Source: an uncultured bacterium (lineage in GTDB: Bacteria; Cyanobacteriota; Vampirovibrionia; Gastranaerophilales; Gastranaerophilaceae). Taken from it: 46,784 nucleotides of DNA. Both the position numbers and the translations under genes were made by a program. This document shows positions 6,266 to 14,940 of the stretch, in pieces; position 1 is the stretch's first letter; each line of letters starts with the position of its first letter. Location: positions 1 to 46,784 of the forward strand of contig CASGEP010000019.1 in assembly GCA_949300515.1 (NCBI GenBank), in the 5' to 3' direction. The notes under the pieces were generated by a model. That model was given only the letters and a program-made list of their open reading frames with translations. It was not told the DNA's origin and did no database searches.

Positions 6266-7342
6266 ATAAAAAAAGTATTGTGCATTATAGGCAAAACCCG
6301 CTCACAAAAGGGATTTTACTCGGGAAATACAGGCAATTTTTTATTCAATCTCGCACTTGAAAAATTTTTAGATAATGCGGGAGCAGATGTTGTATACAAT
6401 GAAAAGATTTTTGAAAACAAATTTACTCCCGAATACATCAATGAAAACTTTGATTTAGCTCTTTTTTCAAGTGCAAATTTTATAAATCCGAAATGCAAAG
6501 AATGGCTTTTATTCCTTGCAAAAAATATTAAAAAACTTAAAATTCCGGTATTTTTTGTGGGTATCGGGCTGCAAAGCCCGATAAATGACGTTTCACACGA
6601 TTTTATAAACTCTTTTAAATTTGAATGCGGCGAGTTTTTAAACGCCGTTTGTGAATGCGGGGGAAGTTTTTCGCTTCGCGGGTACAAAACGGCGGAAGTA
6701 TTTGAAAAACTGGGCTGTAAAAACTACAGTGTAACGGGCTGCCCGTCCGTTTTTCTTTTCGGGAAAGATTTTCAAGTAAATTTTAAAAAAGTAGAAAAAG
6801 AGCTTTTAAAGCCTGTAATAAACGGAACAGGCTGCCTTCGGGATAAAAAAATAAATAAAATTTTTAAAACATATCCCAAAAGCGTTTTTATCTGTCAGGA
6901 CAGATTTTATAAAATATTAAAATTGAACTATCAAAAAATTCATCCCGTAAAATATGGGAAAGTTGCATTAATGCTGCGTTATGGGAAAATTACACCCGAG
7001 CTTTTAAAGCAAAATAGAATTATGCTTTTTGAAGATATTCCCGACTGGATGAACTATATAAAAAATGAAGGGTTTAATTTTTCTTTCGGCACAAGAATTC
7101 ACGGGAATTTGATTAATATTTTATGCAATGTGCCCGCGCTTATATACGCGCGGGATACAAGGGTGCTTGAACTGGCGGAGTTTTTTAAAATACCGCACAT
7201 AAAAACTCTGCCTTATGATTTTGATTTGTATAAGATGTATGAAAATGTTGACTATTTTGAATTTAACAAAAACTACACCGAAAAAGCGGCAAAATTCCAG
7301 AATTTTTTTGACAAATTTGAAATCCCCTGCAAAATTTTTTAA
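6266..7342 (+). CDS. Polysaccharide pyruvyl transferase family protein
   Basis: A protein of about 358 residues of the pyruvyl-transferase family (CsaB/WcaK-like, PF04230), which adds ketal pyruvate to cell-surface glycans. Support: an N-terminal nucleotide-binding-like fold (VLCIIGKTR, FSSANF), FFVGIGLQSP, SLRGYKTAEVFEKLGC, VTGCPSVFL, and the typical late block FGTRIHGNLINILCNVPALI followed by RVLELAEFF. The start is unusual. AAGGAG at 6251-6256 is well placed only for AUA at 6266 (or AUC at 6263), giving a (M)KKVLCIIGKT N-terminus, whereas the first usual start codon, TTG at 6278, lies 21 bases from it. The promoter and operators upstream suggest repression by the divergent XRE protein. No other glycan genes adjoin. 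It converges on typA with 16 bases between stops and no terminator. Confidence 0.8.
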   Translation: MKKVLCIIGKTRSQKGFYSGNTGNFLFNLALEKFLDNAGADVVYNEKIFENKFTPEYINENFDLALFSSANFINPKCKEWLLFLAKNIKKLKIPVFFVGIGLQSPINDVSHDFINSFKFECGEFLNAVCECGGSFSLRGYKTAEVFEKLGCKNYSVTGCPSVFLFGKDFQVNFKKVEKELLKPVINGTGCLRDKKINKIFKTYPKSVFICQDRFYKILKLNYQKIHPVKYGKVALMLRYGKITPELLKQNRIMLFEDIPDWMNYIKNEGFNFSFGTRIHGNLINILCNVPALIYARDTRVLELAEFFKIPHIKTLPYDFDLYKMYENVDYFEFNKNYTEKAAKFQNFFDKFEIPCKIF

Positions 7343-7358
7343 AAATTTAAAACAGGAT

Positions 7359-9146
7359 TTATCTTTTAAAATTAAGGTTTGCTTTTCTCATTCTCACGTT
7401 TTTGGGCGTGACTTCAACAAGTTCATCATCCGCGATGTATTCAAGGCAGTCCTCAAGAGTCATAATTTTTGGCGCTTGCAGAGTAACCATAACATCAGCA
7501 GTCGCCGAGCGCATGTTTGTGAGTTTTTTCGTTTTGCAGATGTTAACCGCCAAATCCTGCGGGCGGTTGCACTCGCCGATTATCATGCCCCTGTAGACTT
7601 TTGTTTTTGGCGTGATAAAAAACACTCCGCGGTCTTCAAACTGGTGCAGCGCGTAGGGAATAGCCTCCCCGTCCTCAAAAGCAATGAGCGAGCCTGTTCT
7701 CTGGCGTGCGATTTCGCCTGCGTATTCGCCATAGTGCGAAAAAGTATGATACATAATGCCTTCGCCCTTGGTCATTCTTATGAAATCAGACCTGAAGCCT
7801 ATTAAACCTCTTGCAGGTATTAAAAAATCAATATTTGTGCGCTTTTCGCCCGTTTCCATATTTTGCATCTGGGCTTTTCTTGAGGATAATTTCTCAATTA
7901 CTCCTCCCGCATACTCCTGCGGCACGTCAACAATGAGATTTTCATAAGGCTCAAGGGTGTGTCCGTCCTCTTTTTTAAAGATTACCTCGGGTTTTGATAC
8001 CGCAAACTCGTAGCCTTCGCGGCGCATTGTTTCAATTAATATGCTAAGGTGCAGTTCACCTCTGCCCGATACTCTGAAAACATCGGTGGAGTCCGTGTCT
8101 TCAACTCTGAGTGAAACATTTTTTTCCAATTCAAAATAGAGCCTTTTTCTGAGCTGGCGGCTTGTGACGAATTTGCCCTCTTGACCCGCAAAAGGTGAAG
8201 TATTAACGGAAAAATTCATTTGCAGGGTGGGTTCGTCTATGTGAATTAAAGGCAGGGCGATGGGGTTTGTAAGACTTGAAATTGTTTCCCCTATTTGAAT
8301 GTCGCTAAAGCCTGCAACGGCAACTATGTCGCCTGACTCTGCCTGTTCGATTTCAACCCTTCCTAAGTCCCTGAATCCGAAAAGTTTTATTATTTTGCCC
8401 TTCTGCATTGAGCCGTCGGCTTTTATGAGCGTAACCTGTTCGCCCGCGTGCAAAATGCCGTTTTTAATTCTGCCTATTGCAATTCTTCCCACATAGTCGT
8501 TGTAGTCCAGTGTTGTTACCTGAAATTGAAGTGTTAAATCATCATCCGCAACGGGAGGCTGAATGTTTTCCAAAATACAATCCAAAAGCGGCGTAATGTC
8601 TTTTTCTTTGTCCTCAAGCTCTTTTTTGGCAAATTTGTGCAGGGAACTTGCATAAATTATCGGAAAATCGATTAAATCTTCTCTGTCCGTTAATTCGGTA
8701 AACAGGTCAAAAACCTTGTCCACAGTACCGTTTGGGTCGGCGCCCGGTTTGTCGATTTTATTAATGACAACAATTATTTTAATACCCAGTTCAAGCGCTT
8801 TTGAGAGCACAAAACGCGTTTGCGGCATCGGGCCTTCCTGAGCATCCACAATTAAAAGAGCACCGTCAACCATGCCTAAAACACGCTCCACTTCTCCGCC
8901 GAAGTCCGCGTGCCCGGGGGTGTCAACCACGTTTATTTTTGTACCTTTGTAGTTAACCGAAATATTTTTTGAAAGTATTGTAATGCCGCGCTCGCGCTCG
9001 ATGTCGTTATTATCAAGCACGCGCTCTCCCGCCTCCTGATGTTCTTTAAAAACGCCCGTCTGCTGCAACATACAGTCGACAAGAGTGGTCTTGCCATGGT
9101 CAACGTGCGCAATTATGGCTATATTTCTTATGTTTTTCTTTTTCAT
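7359..9146 (-). CDS. typA: Ribosome-associated GTPase TypA/BipA
   Basis: A 595-residue translational GTPase of the TypA/BipA family, full family length. G motifs are visible: AHVDHGKTT (G1), RGIT (G2), DTPGHADFG (G3) and NKID (G4). The elongation-factor-like domains follow, then the BipA C-terminal part ([46 protein letters not shown]). It binds the ribosome and helps large-subunit assembly and growth under stress or cold. I start it at the ATG at 9146 (MKKKNIRN), nine bases after AAGGA; a TTG at 9155 would overlap the spacing. It is divergent from glyA. Confidence 0.95.
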   Translation of the reverse strand: MKKKNIRNIAIIAHVDHGKTTLVDCMLQQTGVFKEHQEAGERVLDNNDIERERGITILSKNISVNYKGTKINVVDTPGHADFGGEVERVLGMVDGALLIVDAQEGPMPQTRFVLSKALELGIKIIVVINKIDKPGADPNGTVDKVFDLFTELTDREDLIDFPIIYASSLHKFAKKELEDKEKDITPLLDCILENIQPPVADDDLTLQFQVTTLDYNDYVGRIAIGRIKNGILHAGEQVTLIKADGSMQKGKIIKLFGFRDLGRVEIEQAESGDIVAVAGFSDIQIGETISSLTNPIALPLIHIDEPTLQMNFSVNTSPFAGQEGKFVTSRQLRKRLYFELEKNVSLRVEDTDSTDVFRVSGRGELHLSILIETMRREGYEFAVSKPEVIFKKEDGHTLEPYENLIVDVPQEYAGGVIEKLSSRKAQMQNMETGEKRTNIDFLIPARGLIGFRSDFIRMTKGEGIMYHTFSHYGEYAGEIARQRTGSLIAFEDGEAIPYALHQFEDRGVFFITPKTKVYRGMIIGECNRPQDLAVNICKTKKLTNMRSATADVMVTLQAPKIMTLEDCLEYIADDELVEVTPKNVRMRKANLNFKR

Positions 9147-9174
9147 TGTTGTCAATCCTTCTTATGTAAATTAT

Positions 9175-9202
9175 TTTACAACAAACATTTTTAAGGTAAA
9201 AT
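9175..9202 (+). promoter_or_regulatory. Promoter of the glyA operon
   Basis: TTTACA (9175-9180), 16 bases, TAAAAT (9197-9202) lies 27 bases before the glyA ATG. The -35 is one arm of a short dyad, TGTAAA (9165-9170) and TTTACA (9175-9180), which might be an operator. Confidence 0.5.
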
Positions 9203-9229
9203 AAGTTTTGTAAAAAGGGAGTTTTTGAA

Positions 9230-10477
9230 ATGGAATTGAATATAATCAAAAAACAAGATCCGCAGGTAGCACAATATATTGAAAATGAACTTGAACGCCA
9301 GCAAAACACTATCGAGCTTATTGCAAGTGAAAATTTCACCTCTGAGGCTGTTATGGCAGCACAAGGAAGTGTTTTAACAAATAAATATGCCGAAGGAAAG
9401 CCCTATAAAAGATTTTACAACGGCTGTGAAAATGTGGACAAAATTGAAGAATTGGCGGTTGAAAGGTGTAAGGAGCTTTTTGGAGTTGACCACGCAAATG
9501 TTCAACCCCACAGCGGTGCACAGGCTAATATGGCAGTATTCTTGTATGCTCTTAAACCCGGCGACACTATTATGGGTATGGATCTTTCAAACGGCGGACA
9601 TTTAACCCACGGTTCACCCGTTAACTTCTCGGGTCTGTACTTTAACGTCGTAAGCTATGGAGTCAATGACAACGGCGAAATTGACTACGAGGACGTTAAA
9701 AATAAAGCGCTTGAACATAAACCGAAGTTAATTATTGCAGGCGCAAGCAACTATTCAAAAATTATTGACTTTAAAAAGTTCAGGGAAATTTCGGACTTGG
9801 TCGGTGCTTATTTAATGGTTGATATAGCACACATTGCAGCTCTTGTTGCAACGGGTTATCACTCTTCCCCCGCACCTTATGCCGATTTTGTGACCACAAC
9901 GACTCATAAAACCCTGAGAGGCCCCAGAGGCGGCATTGTTATGTGCAGACAGGAGCACGCACAAGGCATTGATAAAGCGGTATTCCCGGGTGTTCAGGGC
10001 GGACCCTTGGAGCATGTTATCGCGGCGAAAGCGGTGGCGCTAAAAGAAGCCCTGAGCGATGAATTTAAACAATACGGCAAAAATATTATCGAAAATTCAA
10101 AAGCTCTATCCAAGGCGCTTATGGATGAAGGAATTGATATTGTGGGCGGTGAGAGTGAAAACCACCTTATGACGATTGATTTAAGAAAATTAAACAAAAC
10201 GGGCAAGGATGTTGCAAATATGCTGGAGAGAATCGGTATTACGGCTAATAAAAACACTGTTCCGAATGACCCGCAAAGTCCTTTTGTAACATCAGGAGTA
10301 AGGATTGGCGTTCCTGCGGTTACTACAAGAGGTTTTAGAGCGGACGATATGAAAACTCTTGCCAAAATCATAGCGGATGGCATTTTAGAGCGCGAGAACG
10401 AGCAGGTATTAAGGCAAAAAAGCCTTGAACTTTGCAAAAAATATCCGCTCTATGCCGATATGAAATGCGGAGTGTAG
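9230..10477 (+). CDS. glyA: Serine hydroxymethyltransferase
   Basis: A 415-residue PLP enzyme that interconverts serine and glycine and loads one-carbon units on tetrahydrofolate. Visible motifs: [20 protein letters not shown] near the N-terminus, [11 protein letters not shown], and the PLP-lysine block [15 protein letters not shown]. Near the end come [15 protein letters not shown] and [12 protein letters not shown]. Length is normal for bacterial GlyA. GGGAG lies nine bases before the ATG. The wecA-like gene starts 3 bases after its stop, so the two are co-transcribed. Confidence 0.96.
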   Translation: MELNIIKKQDPQVAQYIENELERQQNTIELIASENFTSEAVMAAQGSVLTNKYAEGKPYKRFYNGCENVDKIEELAVERCKELFGVDHANVQPHSGAQANMAVFLYALKPGDTIMGMDLSNGGHLTHGSPVNFSGLYFNVVSYGVNDNGEIDYEDVKNKALEHKPKLIIAGASNYSKIIDFKKFREISDLVGAYLMVDIAHIAALVATGYHSSPAPYADFVTTTTHKTLRGPRGGIVMCRQEHAQGIDKAVFPGVQGGPLEHVIAAKAVALKEALSDEFKQYGKNIIENSKALSKALMDEGIDIVGGESENHLMTIDLRKLNKTGKDVANMLERIGITANKNTVPNDPQSPFVTSGVRIGVPAVTTRGFRADDMKTLAKIIADGILERENEQVLRQKSLELCKKYPLYADMKCGV

Positions 10478-10480
10478 AAA

Positions 10481-11533
10481 ATGATTAAACTCACGCAGGC
10501 TCATATAATAGGCGCCATAATAGCTTATCTGTTGGGGATTTTTATAGTCCCCCTTGTGATATATTTTTCTAAAAAAGCAGGGCTTGTTGATGTTCCAAAC
10601 GAGAGAAAAATCCACCACGGACCTATTTCGCGCCTCGGCGGGATAGCAATTTGGGTGTCTGTTATGCTTACTTTTCTCTTTTTGGTGCTTTTAAGCTATT
10701 ATCCTAACGGTGTCGGTTTATCGGGCATTATCGTGGGCGGCTCGCTGATGTTCCTTCTGGGGCTTGTGGATGACATTTTCTGTCTTAATGCAAAATTTAA
10801 ACTTTTTATACAAATTGCAATTGCAACAATGGTTATACTTCTGGGTATCAGGATTGACGAACTCTGGGTGCCGTGGTCAAATTCGCCGCTTGAGCTTGGT
10901 ATATGGGCGTATCCTGTTAGCCTGCTTTGGATTGTCGGGATATCAAATGCCACGAACTTTATTGACGGGGTAGACGGACTTGCAGGCTCAATAGTTACAA
11001 TAGGCTGCATTGCTATAGGCATTGTGTCGTTTGTTGTGACTCCGCCTTCGCCGATTTCGGCGCTTGTGGCGTTTATTTTGATGGGTGCAATGCTTGCGTT
11101 TTTAACTTTTAACTACAATCCCGCAAAAATTTTTATGGGCGATTCGGGCGCTCTGTATGCGGGTTTTCTGTTATCTACCCTCTCGATTAAGGGAATTATG
11201 AACAATGCGCAAAGTCCCGTTATGTACCTTCCTTTTATAATTCTGGCGCTGCCCATTTTAGATGTTGCGTTTTCAAGCATAAGAAGAATTATGAAAGGCT
11301 CGAGCCCTTTTGTGGCGGACAGCGAACACATACACCATAAACTTTTGCACCATGGCTGTTCACAGGATACGGTGGTTTTGATACTTTCGACTTTTGCATT
11401 TGCATGTGCGATAATATCAATATTGATAGCAGGCTCATTCAGCAGGTATTACATATACGCGGTAATGCTTGTGGCGGTGCTTTTGATATTGAATATGATT
11501 TCAAAAACCATAAAAAAGACAGACAATAAATGA
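10481..11533 (+). CDS. WecA/TagO-type undecaprenyl-phosphate sugar-1-phosphate transferase
   Basis: A 350-residue polytopic membrane protein (about ten to eleven hydrophobic segments) of the MraY/WecA/TagO family. It would move a sugar-1-phosphate, most likely GlcNAc-1-P, from a UDP-sugar to undecaprenyl phosphate and so start O-antigen, enterobacterial-common-antigen-like or teichoic-type glycan synthesis. Motifs: NERKIHHGPISRLGG, the Mg-binding GLVDD, NATNFIDGVDGLAG, FMGDSG, and DSEHIHHKLLHHG, the His-rich loop typical of WecA/TagO rather than MraY. Its TGA overlaps the next ATG (ATGA at 11530-11533), indicating translational coupling. The exact sugar is not readable from the sequence. Confidence 0.88.
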   Translation: MIKLTQAHIIGAIIAYLLGIFIVPLVIYFSKKAGLVDVPNERKIHHGPISRLGGIAIWVSVMLTFLFLVLLSYYPNGVGLSGIIVGGSLMFLLGLVDDIFCLNAKFKLFIQIAIATMVILLGIRIDELWVPWSNSPLELGIWAYPVSLLWIVGISNATNFIDGVDGLAGSIVTIGCIAIGIVSFVVTPPSPISALVAFILMGAMLAFLTFNYNPAKIFMGDSGALYAGFLLSTLSIKGIMNNAQSPVMYLPFIILALPILDVAFSSIRRIMKGSSPFVADSEHIHHKLLHHGCSQDTVVLILSTFAFACAIISILIAGSFSRYYIYAVMLVAVLLILNMISKTIKKTDNK

Positions 11534-11838
11534 GTAACGAGATAATTAAAAACAAAAGATGGTATGATTCAGACCCTGTTGTTAAGCTTGCCGTTGATAT
11601 GCTCGAAAAAGCGCCCGAACAAATACAGCTGAAGCTTGCGGATTTTATAATCGAAGAAGCAAAAAACAGAGGCGCGATAATAAAATTTAACAATAAAGAG
11701 GAGTTCAATTACGTCTGGAAACGCTGGCAGGACAAGGACGAGAAGCTGTTTGAAGCAATGGAGTATCTTAAGATAATTGACTTTGACACAAAAAAACAGT
11801 TATCATTGGAAATAATTGATTTTATCAGAAAACATTAA
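11530..11838 (+). CDS. Small helical protein of unknown function
   Basis: A 102-residue soluble, mostly alpha-helical protein that I do not recognise. Features: an early WYDSDPVVKLAVDMLEKAP segment, LKLADFIIEEAKNRG, an aromatic FNYVWKRWQDKDEK stretch and a C-terminal IIDFIRKH. There is no signal peptide or membrane helix. It overlaps the wecA-like gene by 4 bases, so the two are translated together, which is the only hint of function; a partner or regulator of the transferase is possible but unproven. Confidence 0.7.
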   Translation: MSNEIIKNKRWYDSDPVVKLAVDMLEKAPEQIQLKLADFIIEEAKNRGAIIKFNNKEEFNYVWKRWQDKDEKLFEAMEYLKIIDFDTKKQLSLEIIDFIRKH

Positions 11839-11903
11839 AATTATTTGAATTTTTAATGTGTTTACTTGATGACTATACGAGGGGAGTTTAATAGAATAAT
11901 TTT

Positions 11904-12782
11904 ATGACAAGGTTTTTTGTAAATTTTGCTTTGCTTTTGACACTTGTACTAATGAGTGCCGCTCCGTCCTTTGCGATTAAAATCGGGCTGGACGACGGGG
12001 TAAGACAGACTTATATCGGCTCATCAAAACAAAGTGTCGTTGTTGACGGAAAAACGGGCAAGGTACTCTATACGCTGAATTCTTTTGTTCCCTATACGAT
12101 AAGAGCGTATAATAACCTTATAGTCATTAAAATAGACGGTAAATACTATAGTTTCGGAACAAACTACATAAAAGTAAAACCAAAAGAGAAAAAATGTTTC
12201 CTTGCAACAAAGAGAAAGTGGTACAGAGGCGAGCTTATCGTGTATAACATCAATAAAAAGCTCGTTGTTATAAACGATTTGCCTATTGAAGAATATCTTT
12301 TGGGTGTTGTACCCTCTGAAATGCCTGCCAAATGGAATATAGAGGCGCATAAAGCGCAGGCAATCGCCGCAAGAAGCTACGCAATAGCTAATCTTGGCAA
12401 GAGGAAACACAGCGGATACGATTTGAAAGACACACCGCTTGATCAGGCATACGGCGGCGCAAGCGCGGAAACTCCGCAGACGTCGCGGGCTGTTATGCAG
12501 ACAAGGGGTATTGTCCTGACTTACGGCGGAAAAGTTATCCCCGCATACTACCATGCTTCCTCGGGCGGCAAAACGGTGTCCTCGGGTGCGGTGTGGGCGC
12601 GTGATTTGCCCTATATAAAATCTGTTCCAGCTTATGATGAAGGAATAAGGAAAAACGGGCATGGGGTCGGCATGAGCCAGCATGGCGCCAATAATCTTGC
12701 AAATAAAGGCTATAACGCATATCAGATTTTAAATTATTTTTACAAAAACGTAAAATTTTCTGTTGTTAAAACACAGCTGTAA
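11904..12782 (+). CDS. SpoIID/LytB-domain protein (amidase enhancer or peptidoglycan-binding), secreted
   Basis: A 292-residue exported protein. Residues 1-24 are a signal peptide (hydrophobic FVNFALLLTLVLM, cleavage near PSFA). The rest is a SpoIID domain: LPIEEYLLGVVPSEMPAKW, HKAQAIAARSYAIAN, DLKDTPLDQAYGG, YHASSGGKTV, and HGVGMSQHGANNLANKG at the end. SpoIID proteins cleave denuded glycan strands in sporulators; in non-sporulating bacteria the role is cell-wall remodelling of unclear detail. No sporulation genes are seen here. The GGGGAG at 11881 lies 17 bases before the ATG, longer than usual, and no better start exists because an in-frame TAG lies at 11892. Confidence 0.88.
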   Translation: MTRFFVNFALLLTLVLMSAAPSFAIKIGLDDGVRQTYIGSSKQSVVVDGKTGKVLYTLNSFVPYTIRAYNNLIVIKIDGKYYSFGTNYIKVKPKEKKCFLATKRKWYRGELIVYNINKKLVVINDLPIEEYLLGVVPSEMPAKWNIEAHKAQAIAARSYAIANLGKRKHSGYDLKDTPLDQAYGGASAETPQTSRAVMQTRGIVLTYGGKVIPAYYHASSGGKTVSSGAVWARDLPYIKSVPAYDEGIRKNGHGVGMSQHGANNLANKGYNAYQILNYFYKNVKFSVVKTQL

Positions 12783-12844
12783 TAAGCTTTTTCAGCTTTA
12801 CTCAGGCAAAAAACCAGACATTTTGCATATTTTTAAAAAAATGC

Positions 12845-12872
12845 TTGCCAAATGCCTATAAATAGGTATAAT
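12845..12872 (+). promoter_or_regulatory. Promoter of the HU gene
   Basis: TTGCCA (12845-12850), 16 bases, then a consensus -10 TATAAT (12867-12872) lies 30 bases before the HU ATG, in keeping with an abundant product. Confidence 0.65.
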
Positions 12873-12902
12873 AAAGGGGTAAATATGGAAAGGGGTTCAT
12901 AA

Positions 12903-13175
12903 ATGAACAAAGAAGAATTAGTAAAAGCGGTTGCAGAAAAAGCTAAACTTTCACAAAAACAAACATCAGAAGTTGTAGCTTCTATTCTTGAAACTGTACA
13001 AAAAACAGTTGCTAAAGGTAAGAAAGTTACATTAGTGGGCTTTGGTACTTTTGAAGCAAGAAAAAGAGCAGCAAGAGTAGGTCGCAACCCTCAAACAGGA
13101 AAAGAAATTAAAATTGCCGCAAAAACAGTTCCGGCATTTTCAGCCGGCAAAAAATTCAAAGAATTAGTAAAATAG
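12903..13175 (+). CDS. hup: HU family nucleoid DNA-binding protein
   Basis: A 90-residue HU/IHF-fold protein. It starts NKEELVKAVAEKAKLSQK, has VTLVGFGTFEARKR, the DNA-binding arm RAARVGRNPQTGKEI with the tip proline that intercalates into DNA, and ends AGKKFKELVK. The length equals the HU family norm. HU bends DNA and compacts the nucleoid as a dimer. GGGG upstream serves as ribosome-binding site. It is monocistronic between its own promoter and a hairpin downstream. Confidence 0.96.
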   Translation: MNKEELVKAVAEKAKLSQKQTSEVVASILETVQKTVAKGKKVTLVGFGTFEARKRAARVGRNPQTGKEIKIAAKTVPAFSAGKKFKELVK

Positions 13176-13203
13176 GTTATGCCTGCTTTGAATTAAAAGT
13201 TTA

Positions 13204-13237
13204 AAACCGGCTCATCCACAGTGTGGCGAGTCGGTTT
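13204..13237 (+). terminator. Weak terminator-like hairpin after HU
   Basis: AAACCGGCTC (13204-13213) pairs with GAGTCGGTTT (13228-13237) with one G-T wobble and a 14-base loop. Only a three-T tail follows, so termination strength is uncertain. Confidence 0.5.
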
Positions 13238-13298
13238 ATGCAAAAAATAAAATTTGTGATAAGATTTAAAAGTTAGCAGATAATAAGGAGATACAACA

Positions 13299-13829
13299 AT
13301 TAACAAAGAAATCAAGGCTCAAAAAGAACTTGTCAATGAAAAAATCAGAGCAAAGGAAGTAAGACTCATTGACGCTGACGGTACAAATTGCGGGCTGGTT
13401 GCCACAAGTAAAGCACTCGAGATGGCGCGCGACAAAGATTTAGACTTGGTTGTTGTATCCCCTAATCAATCCCCGCCGGTTGCAAAGATAATGGACTGGG
13501 GCAAATATAAGTACGAAACCGAAAAACGTGCAAAAGAAGCGCGTAAAAAACAGCATACTATTGAGATTAAAGAAGTAAAAATGCGCTATAAAATAGATAC
13601 CCATGACTATGAGGTGCGTCTTAAAAGTGCGAAGAAGTTTATTTTATCGGGTAACAAAGTAAAAGTCGTCGTAATGCTCAGAGGGCGCGAAATGCAGCAC
13701 AACAAGCTTGCGCTTGACCTTGCAAATAAATTCTTATCGGAATTTGAGGAAGGTACATACACCCTTGAAAAGGCACCTTCGCTTGAAGGAAGAAACGTTG
13801 TTGCCGTCCTTGCTCCCGCAGGAAAGTAA
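13299..13829 (+). CDS. infC: Translation initiation factor IF-3 (AUU start)
   Basis: A 176-residue IF-3 when begun at the ATT at 13299. From there the reading is the full family N-terminus: NKEIKAQKELVNEKIRAKEV, then RLIDADGTNCGLV, then the linker and C-domain (PPVAKIMDWGKYKYE, EIKEVKMRYKIDTHDYEVRL, VMLRGREMQHNKLA). The first ATG, at 13422, would remove the whole N-terminal domain. AAGGAG (13285-13290) lies eight bases before the ATT, the ideal distance, and has nothing comparable near the ATG. AUU initiation of infC is a known autoregulatory device: IF-3 itself discriminates against AUU. The usual downstream rpmI and rplT are absent; instead a convergent flagellar operon follows. Confidence 0.93.
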   Translation: MNKEIKAQKELVNEKIRAKEVRLIDADGTNCGLVATSKALEMARDKDLDLVVVSPNQSPPVAKIMDWGKYKYETEKRAKEARKKQHTIEIKEVKMRYKIDTHDYEVRLKSAKKFILSGNKVKVVVMLRGREMQHNKLALDLANKFLSEFEEGTYTLEKAPSLEGRNVVAVLAPAGK

Positions 13830-13960
13830 CAAATACAGCCGCACAGACTTTCTATGGTGTTTAAAAGCATTTTGGCTGATGTTTTGTTATGTTTTTATGC
13901 AAAAGTCCGGCGCGGTATTTTATGAGTATTTAGCGCGCACCAAAGTATTATTTCAAAATA

Positions 13961-13990
13961 AAAAAAACCTTTTGTCTCGGCAAAAGGTTT
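13961..13990 (-). terminator. Terminator of the flagellar operon
   Basis: AAACCTTTTG (13965-13974) and CAAAAGGTTT (13981-13990) form a perfect 10-bp stem with a 6-base loop. On the minus strand it is followed by a run of Ts (As at 13961 onward). It lies 25 bases beyond the flgL stop. The rest of the 186-base gap to infC holds nothing recognisable. Confidence 0.8.
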
Positions 13991-14015
13991 AAAAATGGTA
14001 AGTTTATATTTTAAG

Positions 14016-14930
14016 TTAAATGTAGTTTAGCAGTGTTGCCTGTTGCATAATTGTTGCACCTGCCTGAAGTGAAGCTTGAAGCGCCGTTTGATACATTGCA
14101 AGCTGGGTTGCCGCCTCTGCCATATCCGTATCTTCGATGTTAGATTTCATCTGGGTTAAGCCTAGCGTTACATTATCGTTTATTGTGCCTGTTGCATCAA
14201 GCCTTTGCACCCTGCTTGAAATAACAGCCTGCGCGCTTGTAATGTTTTTTATGCCCTCCTGAATGGGGTCAAGACAGTCGCTTATGGCTTTTATATCCAT
14301 ATCCGGATTGCTTAGCGCGTCATTTAACTCTTTAAGAGTTGCAAATATTCCTGCCGTTTCGTCGCCAAAAATTTCTTCACCGTTTATGTTGAGCGGCATG
14401 GTAACTCCTTCGGATATTTCGATGTTTCTTTCCCAATTGCCGTCCTGTGCGGTTCCTGAATATGTTACATTTAAGTCATCATCAAGCGCATATGGTATTG
14501 TTGCCGTGTTGGAGCCTGCAAATATGTATTTGTCCTGATATTTTGTGTTTGCAAGCTGGGCGATTGTCCTTGTCCTTTGCTCGACTTCGCTCCTTATGGC
14601 TTCAAGGCTGTCGCTTGAGTTAAAAGAGTTTGCAGCCTGCATTGTAAGTTCGTTTATTCTTTGCAGGTTTTCCTGAATGAGTCCTAAAGTATCGTAAGAT
14701 TGCCCGAGTTCGTCTTTTGCTGTTTCAATGTTTTTTGACCAGTCGTCAAGTTGTCCCAATTGTTTATTGTATTTCATAAGCTTTGTACCTTCGGAAGGGT
14801 TTTGTCCTACCGAGGTGAGCTTTTTGCCTGATGAAATCTGTTCGTAAGTGTTGTAAATATTGGACAGATTTTTGTTCATTGTATTTAACATCAAATTAGA
14901 TGTCATTTGTGTTGTAATTCTTATACCCAT
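14016..14930 (-). CDS. flgL: Flagellar hook-filament junction protein FlgL
   Basis: A 304-residue FlgL (HAP3), the second of two junction proteins between hook and filament, exported by the flagellar type III system. The N-terminus is flagellin-like: MGIRITTQMTSNLMLNTMN, then YEQISSGKKLTSVGQNPSEG. The C-terminus carries the matching D0 helix (AAATQLAMYQTALQASLQAG, then IMQQATLLNYI). I start it at the ATG at 14930, after AGGA and ten bases beyond the flgK stop; an upstream in-frame start would overlap flgK. It is the last gene of the operon, followed by a terminator. Confidence 0.93.
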   Translation of the reverse strand: MGIRITTQMTSNLMLNTMNKNLSNIYNTYEQISSGKKLTSVGQNPSEGTKLMKYNKQLGQLDDWSKNIETAKDELGQSYDTLGLIQENLQRINELTMQAANSFNSSDSLEAIRSEVEQRTRTIAQLANTKYQDKYIFAGSNTATIPYALDDDLNVTYSGTAQDGNWERNIEISEGVTMPLNINGEEIFGDETAGIFATLKELNDALSNPDMDIKAISDCLDPIQEGIKNITSAQAVISSRVQRLDATGTINDNVTLGLTQMKSNIEDTDMAEAATQLAMYQTALQASLQAGATIMQQATLLNYI

Positions 14931-14940
14931 AGCTTTTGTC

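Noticed and set aside
7215-7805. 196-codon ORF on the plus strand
   Set aside because: It overlaps the end of the pyruvyl transferase gene in another frame and runs antisense to typA; composition is that of a shadow frame.
12024-12683. 219-codon ORF on the minus strand
   Set aside because: It is antisense to the SpoIID gene, has no ribosome-binding site, and the plus-strand frame has clear family motifs and a signal peptide.
11904-12782. Evidence of sporulation from the SpoIID-like gene
   Set aside because: SpoIID-domain proteins are widespread in non-sporulators, including cyanobacteria and relatives, and no other spore gene is present here.
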